From: Cellulomonas timonensis
GTDB lineage: Bacteria > Actinomycetota > Actinomycetes > Actinomycetales > Cellulomonadaceae
Length of the DNA: 64,000 nucleotides
Assembly: GCF_900046455.1 (NCBI RefSeq)
Contig: NZ_FCOT01000013.1
Location: 744,001-808,000 of the forward strand
Direction of reading: 5' to 3'
Shown here: positions 53,041 through 62,279 of the stretch, piece after piece
Layout: the number at the start of each line of letters is the position of its first letter
Numbering within the stretch: the first letter of the stretch is position 1
Notes under the pieces: model-generated
The model's database searches: none
What the model saw: the letters and a program-made list of their open reading frames with translations, nothing else
What the model was told of the DNA's origin: nothing
Program-made: the position numbers and the translations under genes

Positions 53041-54138
53041 ATGGACCAGGCGGATGAGGCACTGCGGCGCGCGATGGCGCGTGCCCTGGAGCTGGCCCGT
53101 CGCGGTCCTGCCCACGGCCCCAACCCGCGTGTCGGCTGCGTCCTGCTGAGCGCTGACGGGCGCACCCTGGGGGAGGGCTGGCATCGTGGCGCAGGGACCC
53201 CGCATGCCGAGGTCATGGCCCTGGACGACGCCCGCGAGCGCGGCGCCGACGTCCGGGGCGCGACAGCTGTGGTGACGTTGGAGCCGTGCGACCACACCGG
53301 TCGCACCGGCCCGTGCTCCCGTGCCCTCATCGACGCCGGCGTCGCCCGCGTGGCCATCGCTGTCGAGGACCCGAACCCTGTCGCGTCGGGTGGCGCCGCG
53401 CGACTGCGCGACGCGGGTGTGGACGTGCTCACCGGCATCGCCGCGGACGAGGGGCGCTTGGTGCTGGGACCGTGGTGGCATGCCGTGGCGCGGGGCCGCC
53501 CGTTCGTCACGCTCAAGCTCGCGACGTCCCTGGACGGCCGGGTGGCTGCCGCCGACGGGTCGAGCCGGTGGATCACCTCGCAGGAGTCCCGCCAGGACGC
53601 GCATGCGCTGCGCGCCGAGGTGGACGCGATCGCGGTGGGCGCGGGCACGGTGCAGGTCGACGATCCCGCGCTGACGGCTCGCGACGCGGACGGCGCCCTC
53701 GCGGCGCACCAGCCGTTGCGGGTGGTGGTGGGCCGACGGCCCGTGCCCCCGTCGGCGCGGCTGCGGGGCGAGGGCGGCGAGTTGGTGCACGTGTCGACGC
53801 ATGACCCCCGCGAGGTGCTGGCGCTGCTGCACGAGCGGGAGGTCCGACACCTGCTGGTGGAGGGCGGCCCCACGTTGGCGGCGGCGTTCCTGCGCGCCGG
53901 GGTCGTGGACGAGGTGCGCGCCTACGTGGCGCCGGTGCTGCTGGGCGCGGGCCTGCCGGCCGTGTCGGACCTCGGCATCGAGTCCATCGACGGCGCGTTG
54001 CGCCTCGAGCCTCGGGAGGTGCGCCGGCTGGGGCCCGACGTGCTCGTCGTCAGCCGCCTCGGCCCACCCCGCACAGACCATTCGACCGGGCCGTCTGGCA
54101 CGGCCCCCCTGATCCGCACGGCCAGCGAGGAGATCTGA
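53041..54138 (+). CDS. ribD: Bifunctional diaminohydroxyphosphoribosylaminopyrimidine deaminase / reductase
   Basis: Second and third steps of the riboflavin pathway; 365 residues. The deaminase half has zinc ligands in GTPHAEVMAL and TLEPCDHTGRTGPCSRAL. The reductase half has RPFVTLKLATSLDGRVAAAD, DAIAVGAGTVQVDDPALTAR and LLVEGGPTLAAAFLRAGVVDE. ATG 53041 follows GGGAGGCGACG. It is the first gene of the riboswitch-controlled operon and its stop overlaps ribE. Confidence 0.97.
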   Translation: MDQADEALRRAMARALELARRGPAHGPNPRVGCVLLSADGRTLGEGWHRGAGTPHAEVMALDDARERGADVRGATAVVTLEPCDHTGRTGPCSRALIDAGVARVAIAVEDPNPVASGGAARLRDAGVDVLTGIAADEGRLVLGPWWHAVARGRPFVTLKLATSLDGRVAAADGSSRWITSQESRQDAHALRAEVDAIAVGAGTVQVDDPALTARDADGALAAHQPLRVVVGRRPVPPSARLRGEGGELVHVSTHDPREVLALLHEREVRHLLVEGGPTLAAAFLRAGVVDEVRAYVAPVLLGAGLPAVSDLGIESIDGALRLEPREVRRLGPDVLVVSRLGPPRTDHSTGPSGTAPLIRTASEEI

Positions 54139-54749
54139 TGTTCACCGGAATCGTCGAAGAGGTCGGCGTCGTCACCGCGATCACCACAGAGGACGGCGGT
54201 GTCGACGCCCGTGTCTCGGTCAAGGGCCCGCTGGTGGTGTCCGACGCGGCGCTGGGCGACTCGATCAGCGTGTCCGGCGTGTGCCTGACCGTCACGGGCC
54301 TGCCGGGCGATGGGACGTTCACCGCCGACGTGATGCCGGAGACGCTGCGCCGCACCGCGCTGGGCGGCCTGGCGGCCGGCTCGTCGGTGAACCTGGAGCG
54401 GGCGCTGCGCGCCGACGCGCGACTGGGCGGGCACATCGTGCAGGGGCATGTGGACGGCGTGGGGGTGCTGCGCTCGCGCACCCCGGGCCCGCGATGGGAC
54501 GACCTGGTGTTCGAGGTGGGTCCCGACCTGGCCCGGTACATCGCCGAGAAGGGGTCGGTGGCGGTCTCCGGGGTGTCGCTGACCGTGACGCAGGTGGCGC
54601 AGGACTCGTTCGGGGTGTCGCTGATCCCCACGACCCTCGCCGCGACGACGTTGGGCGGGCTCACCCCGGGCGCGCTCGTGAATGTGGAGGTCGATGTGCT
54701 GGCGAAGTACGTGGAGCGCCTACTGCAGGCGGGGGAGGTCGTCCGATGA
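54138..54749 (+). CDS. ribE: Riboflavin synthase, alpha chain
   Basis: Dismutates two 6,7-dimethyl-8-ribityllumazine molecules to riboflavin; 203 residues made of two homologous lumazine-binding barrels. The first begins with the invariant MFTGIVEEVG and has VSGVCLTVTG; the second starts at GGHIVQGHVDGVG and has VSGVSLTVTQ. The start overlaps the ribD stop by one base and the stop overlaps ribBA by four. Confidence 0.97.
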   Translation: MFTGIVEEVGVVTAITTEDGGVDARVSVKGPLVVSDAALGDSISVSGVCLTVTGLPGDGTFTADVMPETLRRTALGGLAAGSSVNLERALRADARLGGHIVQGHVDGVGVLRSRTPGPRWDDLVFEVGPDLARYIAEKGSVAVSGVSLTVTQVAQDSFGVSLIPTTLAATTLGGLTPGALVNVEVDVLAKYVERLLQAGEVVR

Positions 54750-56143
54750 GCGCCGAGATCCGACTGGGCACGATCGAGGAGGCCCTCGACGCCCTGCGCG
54801 CGGGCCGCCCAGTGCTCGTGGCCGACTCTCCCGACCGGGAGAACGAGGCCGACGTGATCCTCGCGGCCGCGTCCGCGACCCCCGAGTGGGTGGCCTGGAC
54901 GATCCGGCACTCCTCGGGCTACCTGTGCGCGCCCATGCCGGCGGCGCGCGCGGACGCCCTGCAGCTCCCGCTGATGGTGCCGCACAGCCAGGACCCGCGA
55001 CGCACCGCGTACACCGTGACTGTCGACGCCGCGACGGGTGTCACCACCGGGATCTCCGCCGCTGACCGCGCCCGCACCCTGCGGGTGCTGGCCGACCCCG
55101 CCTCCGGCGCCGAGAGCCTGATCCGCCCGGGCCACGTGCTGCCCCTGCGGGCGGTGCCGGGCGGCGTGCTGCACCGGGCCGGGCACACCGAGGCCGCGGT
55201 GGACCTGTGCCGCCTGGCCGGGCTGGAGCCGGTGGGCGCGATCGCGGAGCTGGTCCACGACGACGGCACGATGATGCGGCTGGACAGCGCCGCGCAGCTC
55301 GCCGCCGACGAGGGCCTGGTGCTCATCACCATCGCCGACCTGGTCGCTTGGCGCACCGAGCACGGCGACGTCGTCGAGCCCGCCGAGGCGTCGGCGCCCG
55401 AGGCCGTCCCCGCGCCCCGCGTCCACGCGACGCACACCGCGTACCTGCCGACCCGGCATGGCGAGTTCCGCATCCACGGGTACCGCGACGTCCGCACGGG
55501 CGCGGAGCATGTGGCCCTCGTCGCCTCCCAGGGCCTGTCGGAGCAGCCGGTGGTCCGCGTGCACTCCGAGTGCCTCACCGGCGACGCGTTCGGCTCCGCG
55601 CGCTGCGACTGCGGCCCCCAGCTCGACGCCGCGCTCGAGCTCGCGGCGCGCGAGGGCGGGGCCGTGGTGTACCTGCGCGGCCATGAGGGTCGCGGGATCG
55701 GCCTGCTGGCCAAGGTGGCGGCCTATGCGCTGCAGGACCAGGGCCGGGACACCGTCGAGGCGAACCTGGACCTGGGCTGGCCGGCGGACCGCCGCGAGTA
55801 TGGCGCGGCCGCCGCGATCCTCGCCGACCTGGGGGTGCGGCGCCTCACGCTGCTGACCAACAACCCGGCGAAGGTCGCGGGACTGCGCGCGCACGGCATC
55901 GATGTGGACCAGGTGCAGGCGCTCGAGGTGGGGCGCACGCCCCATAACGAGGCGTACCTGCGCACCAAGGCGGCCTCGATGGGCCATGTGCTGACGTTCC
56001 CGCCCGGCACCGAGCAGACCGAGCCCCTGCGGCTCGAGCCGGTGGAGGCGGCCCCCGCGGCCCCCGGCACCGACACCAGCGACCACGTCCTGTCCGAGGA
56101 CGACCTGAGCACCATCCCCACCACCGAGGAGATCACGTCATGA
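54746..56143 (+). CDS. ribBA: Bifunctional DHBP synthase / GTP cyclohydrolase II
   Basis: Starts both branches of riboflavin synthesis; 465 residues. The N-terminal DHBP synthase has [33 protein letters not shown] and the [14 protein letters not shown] motif. The GTP cyclohydrolase II half has zinc cysteines in [35 protein letters not shown] and [11 protein letters not shown]. About 45 residues at the C-terminus form an acidic, Thr-rich extension not needed by the fold. ATG 54746 gives the family N-terminus; the frame stays open far upstream only because it runs under ribE. Confidence 0.96.
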   Translation: MSAEIRLGTIEEALDALRAGRPVLVADSPDRENEADVILAAASATPEWVAWTIRHSSGYLCAPMPAARADALQLPLMVPHSQDPRRTAYTVTVDAATGVTTGISAADRARTLRVLADPASGAESLIRPGHVLPLRAVPGGVLHRAGHTEAAVDLCRLAGLEPVGAIAELVHDDGTMMRLDSAAQLAADEGLVLITIADLVAWRTEHGDVVEPAEASAPEAVPAPRVHATHTAYLPTRHGEFRIHGYRDVRTGAEHVALVASQGLSEQPVVRVHSECLTGDAFGSARCDCGPQLDAALELAAREGGAVVYLRGHEGRGIGLLAKVAAYALQDQGRDTVEANLDLGWPADRREYGAAAAILADLGVRRLTLLTNNPAKVAGLRAHGIDVDQVQALEVGRTPHNEAYLRTKAASMGHVLTFPPGTEQTEPLRLEPVEAAPAAPGTDTSDHVLSEDDLSTIPTTEEITS

Positions 56144-56616
56144 GCGGCGCCGGAGCACCTTCCCTGGACGTCGACGGCGCCGGCCTGCGGGTGACAGTCG
56201 TCGCCGCGAGCTGGCACACCGTCGTCATGGACGGGCTGATCGAGGGCGCGCGGCGCGCCCTGGCGGCCGCCCACGTGACGGACGTCACCTGGGTGCGCGT
56301 CCCGGGCACCTTCGAGCTGCCTGTGGCGGCCCGTCACGCGGCCGAGCACGCCGATGCCGTGGTGGCCCTGGGCGTCGTCATCCGAGGCGGCACCCCGCAC
56401 TTCGACTACGTGTGCCAGGCGGCCACCATGGGCCTGACCGACGTGGCCGTGCGCACCGGGGTGCCCGTCGGCTTCGGGGTGCTCACGTGCGACGACGAGG
56501 CGCAGGCGCTCGACCGCGCGGGGCTGCCCGGCTCGCAGGAGGACAAGGGCGCCGAGGCCGCGGAGGCGGTCATCGCGACCGTCGCGGCGCTGCGTGCGTC
56601 TAGGCTCCTGCCGTGA
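56140..56616 (+). CDS. ribH: 6,7-dimethyl-8-ribityllumazine synthase
   Basis: Penultimate step of riboflavin synthesis; 158 residues. The family elements [38 protein letters not shown] and [17 protein letters not shown] with the catalytic His are complete, and [21 protein letters not shown] follows. ATG overlaps the ribBA stop (ATGA). The last codons overlap both the hisE promoter box and the hisE start. Confidence 0.97.
   Translation: MSGAGAPSLDVDGAGLRVTVVAASWHTVVMDGLIEGARRALAAAHVTDVTWVRVPGTFELPVAARHAAEHADAVVALGVVIRGGTPHFDYVCQAATMGLTDVAVRTGVPVGFGVLTCDDEAQALDRAGLPGSQEDKGAEAAEAVIATVAALRASRLLP
56601..56606 (+). promoter_or_regulatory. Leaderless -10 box for hisE inside ribH
   Basis: TAGGCT with six bases to GTG 56613. 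It lies within the last ribH codons, so hisE can be transcribed independently of the FMN riboswitch. Confidence 0.6.
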
Positions 56617-56876
56617 AGACGTTCGACTCGCTGTTCGCCGAGCTGGCCGACAAGGCCGCCACCCGCCCCGCCGGTTCCCGCACCGTCGTCGAGATCGATG
56701 CCGGCGTCCATGCGATCGGGAAGAAGGTCGTCGAGGAGGCGGCCGAGGTGTGGATGGCCGCCGAGCATGAGGGCGACGCGCGCACCGCCGAGGAGATCTC
56801 GCAGCTGCTGTACCACCTGCAGGTGCTGATGCTCGCCAAGGGCCTGACCCTCGAGGACGTCTACACCCACCTGTGA
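56613..56876 (+). CDS. hisE: Phosphoribosyl-ATP diphosphatase
   Basis: Second step of histidine synthesis; 87 residues, the usual all-helical MazG-like fold. [19 protein letters not shown], the metal-binding [18 protein letters not shown] and [18 protein letters not shown] are characteristic. GTG 56613 overlaps the ribH stop. It pairs with hisG, separate from the rest of the his genes, as in other actinobacteria. Confidence 0.96.
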   Translation: MKTFDSLFAELADKAATRPAGSRTVVEIDAGVHAIGKKVVEEAAEVWMAAEHEGDARTAEEISQLLYHLQVLMLAKGLTLEDVYTHL

Positions 56877-56930
56877 GCCACACGGCCACACCATCTGCCT
56901 TCTTGCCGAACCACCCATCGTGAGGACCCC

Positions 56931-57782
56931 GTGCTGAGGATCGCCGTCCCCAATAAGGGCTCGTTGTCGGAGCCCGCCGCCGAGATGCTGCGCGAGGCGG
57001 GCTACCGCCAGCGCCGCGACTCCCGCGAGCTCGTGCTGCCCGACCCGGACAACGACGTCGAGTTCTTCTTCCTGCGCCCCCGCGACATCGCGGTGTACGT
57101 CGGCGCCGGCACTGTCGACGTCGGGATCACCGGGCGCGACCTGCTGCTCGACTCCGAGTCGGCGGCCACCGAGCACCTGCGGCTCGGCTTCGCGCGCTCC
57201 ACGTTCCGGTTCGCCGCCCCGGCGGCCCAGTCCCTGGAGAACGCGTCGCAGATCGCGGGCCGCCGCGTCGCGACGTCGTACCCGGTGCTCGTGCGCGAGT
57301 ACCTGGCCGAGCGCGGTGTGGCCGCCTCGGAGGTCGTCCGCCTCGACGGGGCCGTGGAGACCGCGATCCGGCTCGGCGTGGCCGACGTGATCGCCGACGT
57401 CGTCGAGACCGGCACGACGCTGCGCGCCGCCGGCCTGGAGATCTTCGGCGACCCGATCCTGCGCTCGGAGGCTGTGCTGATCAAGCGCACGGACGGCGAG
57501 GAGCCCGCAGGCCTCGACGTGCTGACCCGCCGCCTGCAGGGCGTGATGACGGCCCACGAGTACGTGCTAATGGACTACGACGTGCCGCTCGGACTGGTCG
57601 ACGCGGCCGTGGCGATCACGCCCGGCCTGGAGTCCCCGACCGTCTCCCCGCTGCACAACCGGGAGTGGGCGGCCGTGCGGGCGATGGTGCGGCGCTCGGA
57701 CACCAACAGGGTGATGGACACGCTGTACGACCTGGGGGCGCGGGCGATCCTCGTGACGTCGATCCACGCCTGTCGGCTGTGA
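56931..57782 (+). CDS. hisG: ATP phosphoribosyltransferase, long form
   Basis: First and feedback-controlled step of histidine synthesis; 283 residues. The catalytic domains show [34 protein letters not shown] and the PRPP loop [18 protein letters not shown]. The C-terminal histidine-binding (ACT-like) domain ends with [20 protein letters not shown], so the enzyme should be inhibited by histidine without HisZ. GTG 56931 has only a short TGAGGA site. The stop overlaps the next gene. Confidence 0.96.
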   Translation: MLRIAVPNKGSLSEPAAEMLREAGYRQRRDSRELVLPDPDNDVEFFFLRPRDIAVYVGAGTVDVGITGRDLLLDSESAATEHLRLGFARSTFRFAAPAAQSLENASQIAGRRVATSYPVLVREYLAERGVAASEVVRLDGAVETAIRLGVADVIADVVETGTTLRAAGLEIFGDPILRSEAVLIKRTDGEEPAGLDVLTRRLQGVMTAHEYVLMDYDVPLGLVDAAVAITPGLESPTVSPLHNREWAAVRAMVRRSDTNRVMDTLYDLGARAILVTSIHACRL

Positions 57783-58276
57783 GCACGCCCGGCGCCGACG
57801 AGGGCCGCGACCCGGCGGACGCCGGTCGCGCCGCGCTCTACGCGCCGTTCCGCCCGCGGTACGCGCGGATCGTGACACTCGCGTTCGCGGGGGTGGTGGC
57901 CGTCTTGACGGTCGTGCTCATCGTGACGTTCCCACAGCTCGCGCCGGACTCGGAGGTCCTGGGCGACCAGATCGGCTTCGGGCTGGTCGGCGCGGGCATC
58001 ACGCTGTTCTGCTGGCGGCAGGCCACCGTCGCGGCGCGGGTCTCCCCGGAGGGGATCGCGGTCCGCAACCTGGTCTTCTCGCGTCGGCTGGGGTGGGCCG
58101 AGGTCGTGCTCGTGCGCTACGGCGAGGGCCGCCCGTGGGCGCAGCTCGACCGGGCCGACGGCACCACGCTCGCGGTGATGGGCGTGCAGCGGGCGGACGG
58201 CGCGCGAGCCGAGCGCGAGGCCCGCAGGCTGGCGACTCTGGTCGAGCTGCACACCCGCACCGAGCGCGACGACTGA
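57779..58276 (+). CDS. Small membrane protein with bacterial PH domain
   Basis: 165 residues, function unknown. There are two adjacent helices ([19 protein letters not shown] and [14 protein letters not shown]), then a PH-like beta barrel ([39 protein letters not shown]). This is the architecture of small actinobacterial PH_6-type proteins that often follow hisG. GTG 57779 overlaps the hisG stop as GTGA. Confidence 0.82.
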   Translation: MSTPGADEGRDPADAGRAALYAPFRPRYARIVTLAFAGVVAVLTVVLIVTFPQLAPDSEVLGDQIGFGLVGAGITLFCWRQATVAARVSPEGIAVRNLVFSRRLGWAEVVLVRYGEGRPWAQLDRADGTTLAVMGVQRADGARAEREARRLATLVELHTRTERDD

Positions 58277-58291
58277 CGCCCGGCTGCCCGT

Positions 58292-59467
58292 TCAGCCCAC
58301 GCGGTCGGCGGCCAGCCTGGCCGCGTGCACGCCCGCGACGGCTGCCGCGAGGAAGGCCGCCGGGTCGGCGTCGAGCCCGCGCCCCATTGTGGACAGCCTC
58401 CCCGGCGAGGCGCCGAGCGCCGCCGGCAGCCCCGCGTCGGCCGCGCCCCCCACGAGCCGGTGACGGCCGTGCGGGCTGACCAGCCCTGACGCCTGCGCCC
58501 GCACCCGCTGGCCGAGCTCGGCGAACGACGTCCCAGCCTCGTCGTCGGCCGGTCCGAGCGCGGGGTCGAAGACCGGGAGCACGATGTCGGCGGCCGCGAG
58601 CGCGACCCGCCCGTAGGCGGTGAGCGAGTGGTGCGACACGCCGAGATGCCGTTCGCGGGCGTCGGCGCCCGAGACGCGCAGCGAGGCCACAGGGGCGCCG
58701 TGCAGCGTCGCCGCGGCGTTGACCGCCTCGCCCGCCGCGACACCGGAGAACCCCCAGCGGGTGCCCGTGCCGAGGTTGCCCGGCCCCTGCGCGACGACCA
58801 CGAGGTCCGCGCCGACGACGTGCCGTGCCGCGAGGAGCCCGGTGTGCACGGTGACCGCCTCGAGGTCGCCGCCGAAGGCCTGCCCGGTGGTGAGGCAGGC
58901 CTCGATCCAGCCCGCCGACCGCAGCCCCGCCACGGCCTGCGAGAACCACGCCGGCAGCGCGCCGCCGTCGGTCATCACGTACGCCACCCGCGGCGCGGGG
59001 CGACCGGCCTGGGCCGCCGCGTGGCGCGCGCCGGCGATGATCGCCGGGAGCGCGGAGTGCAGGTCGGCGACCACCACGGGAAGCCCGGCGAGGTCGTCCG
59101 CGTCGCGCAGCACGTCGTGGTGCGCGGACTCCTGGTCGTCGACGCCCAGCACCATCTCCTGCAGCGGGGTGTACCGGGCCTTGACCAGGTGGCCCGGGCC
59201 GGGCGCGGGGTCGTCGGGCAGTGTGTCGACGGGCGCCACGACCATCGCGTACCCACCGGTGCCCAGCCCGCGGGCCAGCGCCGTCACGTTGAGCAGCACG
59301 CGCTCACCGACCGCCGGCAGCCCCACCAGGCCCGGGTAGGCCAGCGCCCGCACGCTCGCGCCGGCGGCGATCTGGCCGACGCCCTCGTCAAGGGATGCCT
59401 CGAGCTCCGCCGCACCCGGCCAACGCCGACCGTGCGACACCACGACTGCTGAACGCCAGGTGATCAC
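58292..59467 (-). CDS. DUF3866 family protein
   Basis: 391 residues, soluble, function unknown. Recognised features are ARALAYPGLVGLPAVGERVL, the central VKARYTPLQEMVLGVDDQES, VVVADLHSALPAIIAGAR and AYVMTDGGALPAWFSQAVAG, and the Gly-rich VVVAQGPGNLGTGTRWGFSG, which looks like a nucleotide or phosphate loop. It also has SVSHHSLTAYGR-like LGVSHHSLTAYGRVALAA. In actinobacteria it is usually divergent from pafB, as here. GTG 59467 stands six bases after a TAGCGT box on the - strand, so the mRNA is probably leaderless. Confidence 0.87.
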   Translation of the reverse strand: MITWRSAVVVSHGRRWPGAAELEASLDEGVGQIAAGASVRALAYPGLVGLPAVGERVLLNVTALARGLGTGGYAMVVAPVDTLPDDPAPGPGHLVKARYTPLQEMVLGVDDQESAHHDVLRDADDLAGLPVVVADLHSALPAIIAGARHAAAQAGRPAPRVAYVMTDGGALPAWFSQAVAGLRSAGWIEACLTTGQAFGGDLEAVTVHTGLLAARHVVGADLVVVAQGPGNLGTGTRWGFSGVAAGEAVNAAATLHGAPVASLRVSGADARERHLGVSHHSLTAYGRVALAAADIVLPVFDPALGPADDEAGTSFAELGQRVRAQASGLVSPHGRHRLVGGAADAGLPAALGASPGRLSTMGRGLDADPAAFLAAAVAGVHAARLAADRVG

Positions 59468-59473
59468 CGGATC

Positions 59474-59479
59474 ACGCTA
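59474..59479 (-). promoter_or_regulatory. Leaderless -10 box for the DUF3866 gene
   Basis: TAGCGT on the - strand with six bases to GTG 59467. Only eight bases separate it from the -10 of pafB on the other strand. Confidence 0.62.
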
Positions 59480-59487
59480 CCGGCCAC

Positions 59488-59493
59488 TAGCGT
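59488..59493 (+). promoter_or_regulatory. Leaderless -10 box for pafB
   Basis: TAGCGT with seven bases to ATG 59501. Confidence 0.62.
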
Positions 59494-59500
59494 GGTGCTG

Positions 59501-60529
59501 ATGCCAGAACAGATCCATCCCGCCGAGCGGCTGCTCAACCTGGTCATCGCGCTGGTCAACACCTCGGCGCGCATGACGAAGGACCAGATCCGCACGAGTG
59601 TCGCCGGCTACGGCGACGCTCCGTCCGACGACGCCTTCGAGCGCATGTTCGAGCGGGACAAGGACACGTTGCGCGAGCTCGGCATCCCGATCCTCACGGT
59701 GACGGGCGCGGGGCACGGTGACGACATCGGGTACCGGATCGACCAGGAGGCGTACGCGCTGCCGGCGATCGACCTGACGCCCGCCGAGCTGGGCGTGCTC
59801 TCGCTGGCCTCCCAGTTCTGGCAGGACCAGTCGGTGCGCACCGACACCACCCGGGCCCTGACGAAGCTGCGCGCGGTCGGCGACGCGCCCGAGGCCGCGG
59901 ACCTGGTGGCGGGGCTGGCCCCCCGGGTGCGCGCGGCGGGGGACAGCTTCGGTCCGCTCCTCGAGGCCATCCAGGCACGGCGCGTCGTGACGTTCACCTA
60001 CCGCGCGGCGAGCACCGGCGAGGTGCGCGCCCGCTCGGTGGAGCCGTGGCGGCTGCTGGCCCGGCGCGGCGGCTGGTTCCTCGTGGGCCATGACCGCGAG
60101 CGCGGGGAGGCCCGCTCGTTCCGGCTGAGCCGCATCGAGGGGCCAGTGCGTGCCACCGGCCCCGAGGGCGCGTTCGACGCGCCGGACGCTGACGTGCTCG
60201 AGGCCGCGATGCGGTCGTGGAGCGGGGGTTCCCAGCAGATCGCGGTGCTGGCGGTGCGGCCTGAGCGGGCCGAGGCGCTGCGGGCGCGCGCGCTGTCCTC
60301 GGCGGATGACATGGGCCCGGCCGAGCCGGGCGTCGCGGCGGCGCCCGCCGATCGTGACGTCGTGCGGGTGCCGTTCACGTCGCTCGGGGAGATGGCCGAG
60401 GAGGTGCTCGGCTACGGCGACGCGGTCGTCGTGCTGGCTCCCGCGGCGCTGCGCCAGGCGGTCGTGCGCCTGCTGCGGGTCGCCGCCGGGCTGCACCCCG
60501 CATCGTCGGGAGGGCCGTCGGATGGCTGA
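59501..60529 (+). CDS. pafB: WYL-domain transcriptional regulator PafB
   Basis: One half of the PafBC activator of the LexA/RecA-independent DNA-damage response; 342 residues. It has an N-terminal winged helix (LLNLVIALVNTSARMTKDQI), a linker and a WYL domain with VVTFTYRAASTGEVRARSVE and ARRGGWFLVGHDRERGEAR, plus a WCX C-terminus. WYL domains bind single-stranded DNA. The ATG at 59501 is preferred to GTG 59492 because it lies at leaderless distance from TAGCGT. pafC overlaps its end. Confidence 0.92.
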   Translation: MPEQIHPAERLLNLVIALVNTSARMTKDQIRTSVAGYGDAPSDDAFERMFERDKDTLRELGIPILTVTGAGHGDDIGYRIDQEAYALPAIDLTPAELGVLSLASQFWQDQSVRTDTTRALTKLRAVGDAPEAADLVAGLAPRVRAAGDSFGPLLEAIQARRVVTFTYRAASTGEVRARSVEPWRLLARRGGWFLVGHDRERGEARSFRLSRIEGPVRATGPEGAFDAPDADVLEAAMRSWSGGSQQIAVLAVRPERAEALRARALSSADDMGPAEPGVAAAPADRDVVRVPFTSLGEMAEEVLGYGDAVVVLAPAALRQAVVRLLRVAAGLHPASSGGPSDG

Positions 60530-61505
60530 GCGCGCGAGCGAGCGCCTGCTGCGGCTGCTCGGCATGATCACCTACCTCGACCGTCACGCGGGGGTGCCCG
60601 TCGAGCAGGTCGCGGCGCACTTCGGGGTGAGCCCCCGGCAGGTCATCGACGACGTCGACACGCTGTGGATGACGGGGACTCCCGGCTACTACCCGCATGA
60701 CCTCATCGACTTCGACGCGGCCTCCTACGAGGAGGGCGTGGTTCGCCTCACCGAGGCCCGCGGGATGACGCGGCCGCTGCGGCTCGGCACACGTGAGGCG
60801 GTGGCCCTGGTGGCCGCGCTGAGGGCCATGCGCGAGGCGCTGGACCCGAGCCTGGACGCCGAGCGGTCCCAGGTGCTGTCGTCGGCGCTGGAGAAGCTGA
60901 CGGCTGCCACCGGCGAGGCCGCTGCCGGGGTCGACGTGCGCCTGGCGGTGGACGGCGCGCCGCAGGTGGTCGCGGCCATCGGGTCCGCGCTGCAGTCGGG
61001 CCGGCGCATGTGGCTGCGGTATGTGAACGCGTCCGACGTCGCGAGCGAGCGCGAGGTGGACCCGATCCGGCTGGTGACGTCCGACGAGCGGTCCTACCTG
61101 CTGGCCTGGTGCCTGCGGGCCGGCGGGGAGCGCCTGTTCCGGGTCGATCGCGTGGTCGCGGCCCGGGCTCTCGACGTGCCTGCCGAGCCGCATCCGGTGA
61201 GCGGGCGCGCGACGGACTTCCGCCCGGACGCGTCGGGCGGCCTGGTCACGCTGCGCCTGGCGAGCCGGGCGCGGTGGGTGGCCGAGAGCGTGCCCGTCGA
61301 GGCGGTGCGCAACGATCCGGACGGGTCGTTCGAGGTGGACCTGCGGGTCGCGAACCAGGCCTGGCTGCGCCACCTGGTGCTGAGCGTCGCGGAGGACGTG
61401 CTCGAGGTGCGCCCCTCGGAGGTCGCCGCCGCCGTCGCCGACTTCGCCCGTGACGCCCTCGAGGCGTATGGGCCGCTGGGGGAGCAGGCGGCGCCGACCT
61501 CCTGA
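60522..61505 (+). CDS. pafC: WYL-domain transcriptional regulator PafC
   Basis: Partner of PafB; 327 residues with the same plan: an N-terminal helix-turn-helix (RLLRLLGMITYLDRHAG, VAAHFGVSPRQVIDDVD), a central WYL domain (MWLRYVNASDVASEREVDPI, SYLLAWCLRAGGERLFRVD) and a C-terminal WCX part. GGGAGG lies upstream of ATG 60522, and the gene overlaps pafB by eight bases, so equal amounts of both subunits are made. The neighbourhood pafB-pafC-tatA-tatC is conserved. Confidence 0.93.
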   Translation: MAERASERLLRLLGMITYLDRHAGVPVEQVAAHFGVSPRQVIDDVDTLWMTGTPGYYPHDLIDFDAASYEEGVVRLTEARGMTRPLRLGTREAVALVAALRAMREALDPSLDAERSQVLSSALEKLTAATGEAAAGVDVRLAVDGAPQVVAAIGSALQSGRRMWLRYVNASDVASEREVDPIRLVTSDERSYLLAWCLRAGGERLFRVDRVVAARALDVPAEPHPVSGRATDFRPDASGGLVTLRLASRARWVAESVPVEAVRNDPDGSFEVDLRVANQAWLRHLVLSVAEDVLEVRPSEVAAAVADFARDALEAYGPLGEQAAPTS

Positions 61506-61547
61506 GCCGCGCCCCACGCCTCACCGGGGCGGTGGACGTCGACGCAC

Positions 61548-61553
61548 TAGGGT
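61548..61553 (+). promoter_or_regulatory. Leaderless -10 box for the small membrane protein
   Basis: TAGGGT with six bases to GTG 61560. Confidence 0.6.
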
Positions 61554-61559
61554 GGGCGC

Positions 61560-61886
61560 GTGCTCTGGTTCCTCGTGTGGACGGTCCTCATCCTGGGGAC
61601 GCTCGTCGGCGCGTTCCTGCTCGGGCGCGACCTGTGGCGCAAAGGCCTGGCGCTGACGCGCGAGCTGGGCCGTGCGGCAGAGGCGCTGGGCGTGCTGGCC
61701 GAGCGGATGGCCGAGCTGGCCGACGCCGCCGACGCGATCCCCGCGGCACGACCGCAGCTCCTGGACGATCCGGGCGAGCACCGGGCCACCGTCGACCGGC
61801 TGCGCGAGGAGCGCGTGGAGCGCGCGTCGGCCCGTGCGGAGCGTCGCCAGTCCACCTACGCGCGCTGGCGGGCGTACAGCCGTTGA
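61560..61886 (+). CDS. Small membrane protein with charged helical tail
   Basis: 108 residues; not recognised. One N-terminal helix (WFLVWTVLILGTLVGAFLLG) is followed by a long, charged, probably coiled-coil helix (LGRAAEALGVLAERMAELAD) and a basic tail (REERVERASARAERRQ). GTG 61560 has no ribosome site but a TAGGGT box six bases upstream supports it, and it is consistent with actinobacterial codon use. It lies between pafC and tatA, where comparable small genes occur. A role in the Tat system would be a guess. Confidence 0.75.
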   Translation: MLWFLVWTVLILGTLVGAFLLGRDLWRKGLALTRELGRAAEALGVLAERMAELADAADAIPAARPQLLDDPGEHRATVDRLREERVERASARAERRQSTYARWRAYSR

Positions 61887-61974
61887 GCAGGCGTCGGGCG
61901 GGACTAAGGGGGTCGTCGAGCACCCCTGCCAGCCGGTTAGTATCGGGGCACCATAGGTTCGAGGGAGACATCCG

Positions 61975-62274
61975 ATGAACGCGCTCAAGCCCATGCACAT
62001 CCTGGTCCTGGTGATCATCGTGCTGCTCCTCTTCGGGGCGAAGCGGCTCCCTGATCTCGCCAAGAGCGTGGGTCAGTCATTGAAGATCTTCAAGAACGAG
62101 GTCAAGGACCTCACTGAGGACAACGACACCCCGCCGCCGGCAGCCACGCCCGCCACCGTGGTCGTGCCGCCCGTCGCCGCCCCGCAGGCCGTGGCCGACC
62201 CGCCCGCCGCCGCACCGCATCCTGAGCGGCCGGCGCAGGCGCCTGCGGCCGGGGGCGACCAGCCCTCGAGCTGA
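61975..62274 (+). CDS. tatA: Twin-arginine translocase subunit TatA
   Basis: Pore-forming subunit of the Tat pathway for folded proteins; 99 residues. The N-terminal helix (MHILVLVIIVLLLFGAKRLP) has the Phe-Gly hinge and is followed by the amphipathic helix DLAKSVGQSLKIFKNEVKDL. The C-terminal half is a Pro/Ala-rich disordered tail. GAGGGAGA (61961-61968) marks ATG 61975. TAGTAT (61938-61943) is a possible -10. tatC follows after five bases; tatB is elsewhere, as usual in actinobacteria. Confidence 0.95.
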   Translation: MNALKPMHILVLVIIVLLLFGAKRLPDLAKSVGQSLKIFKNEVKDLTEDNDTPPPAATPATVVVPPVAAPQAVADPPAAAPHPERPAQAPAAGGDQPSS

Positions 62275-62279
62275 CGCCC

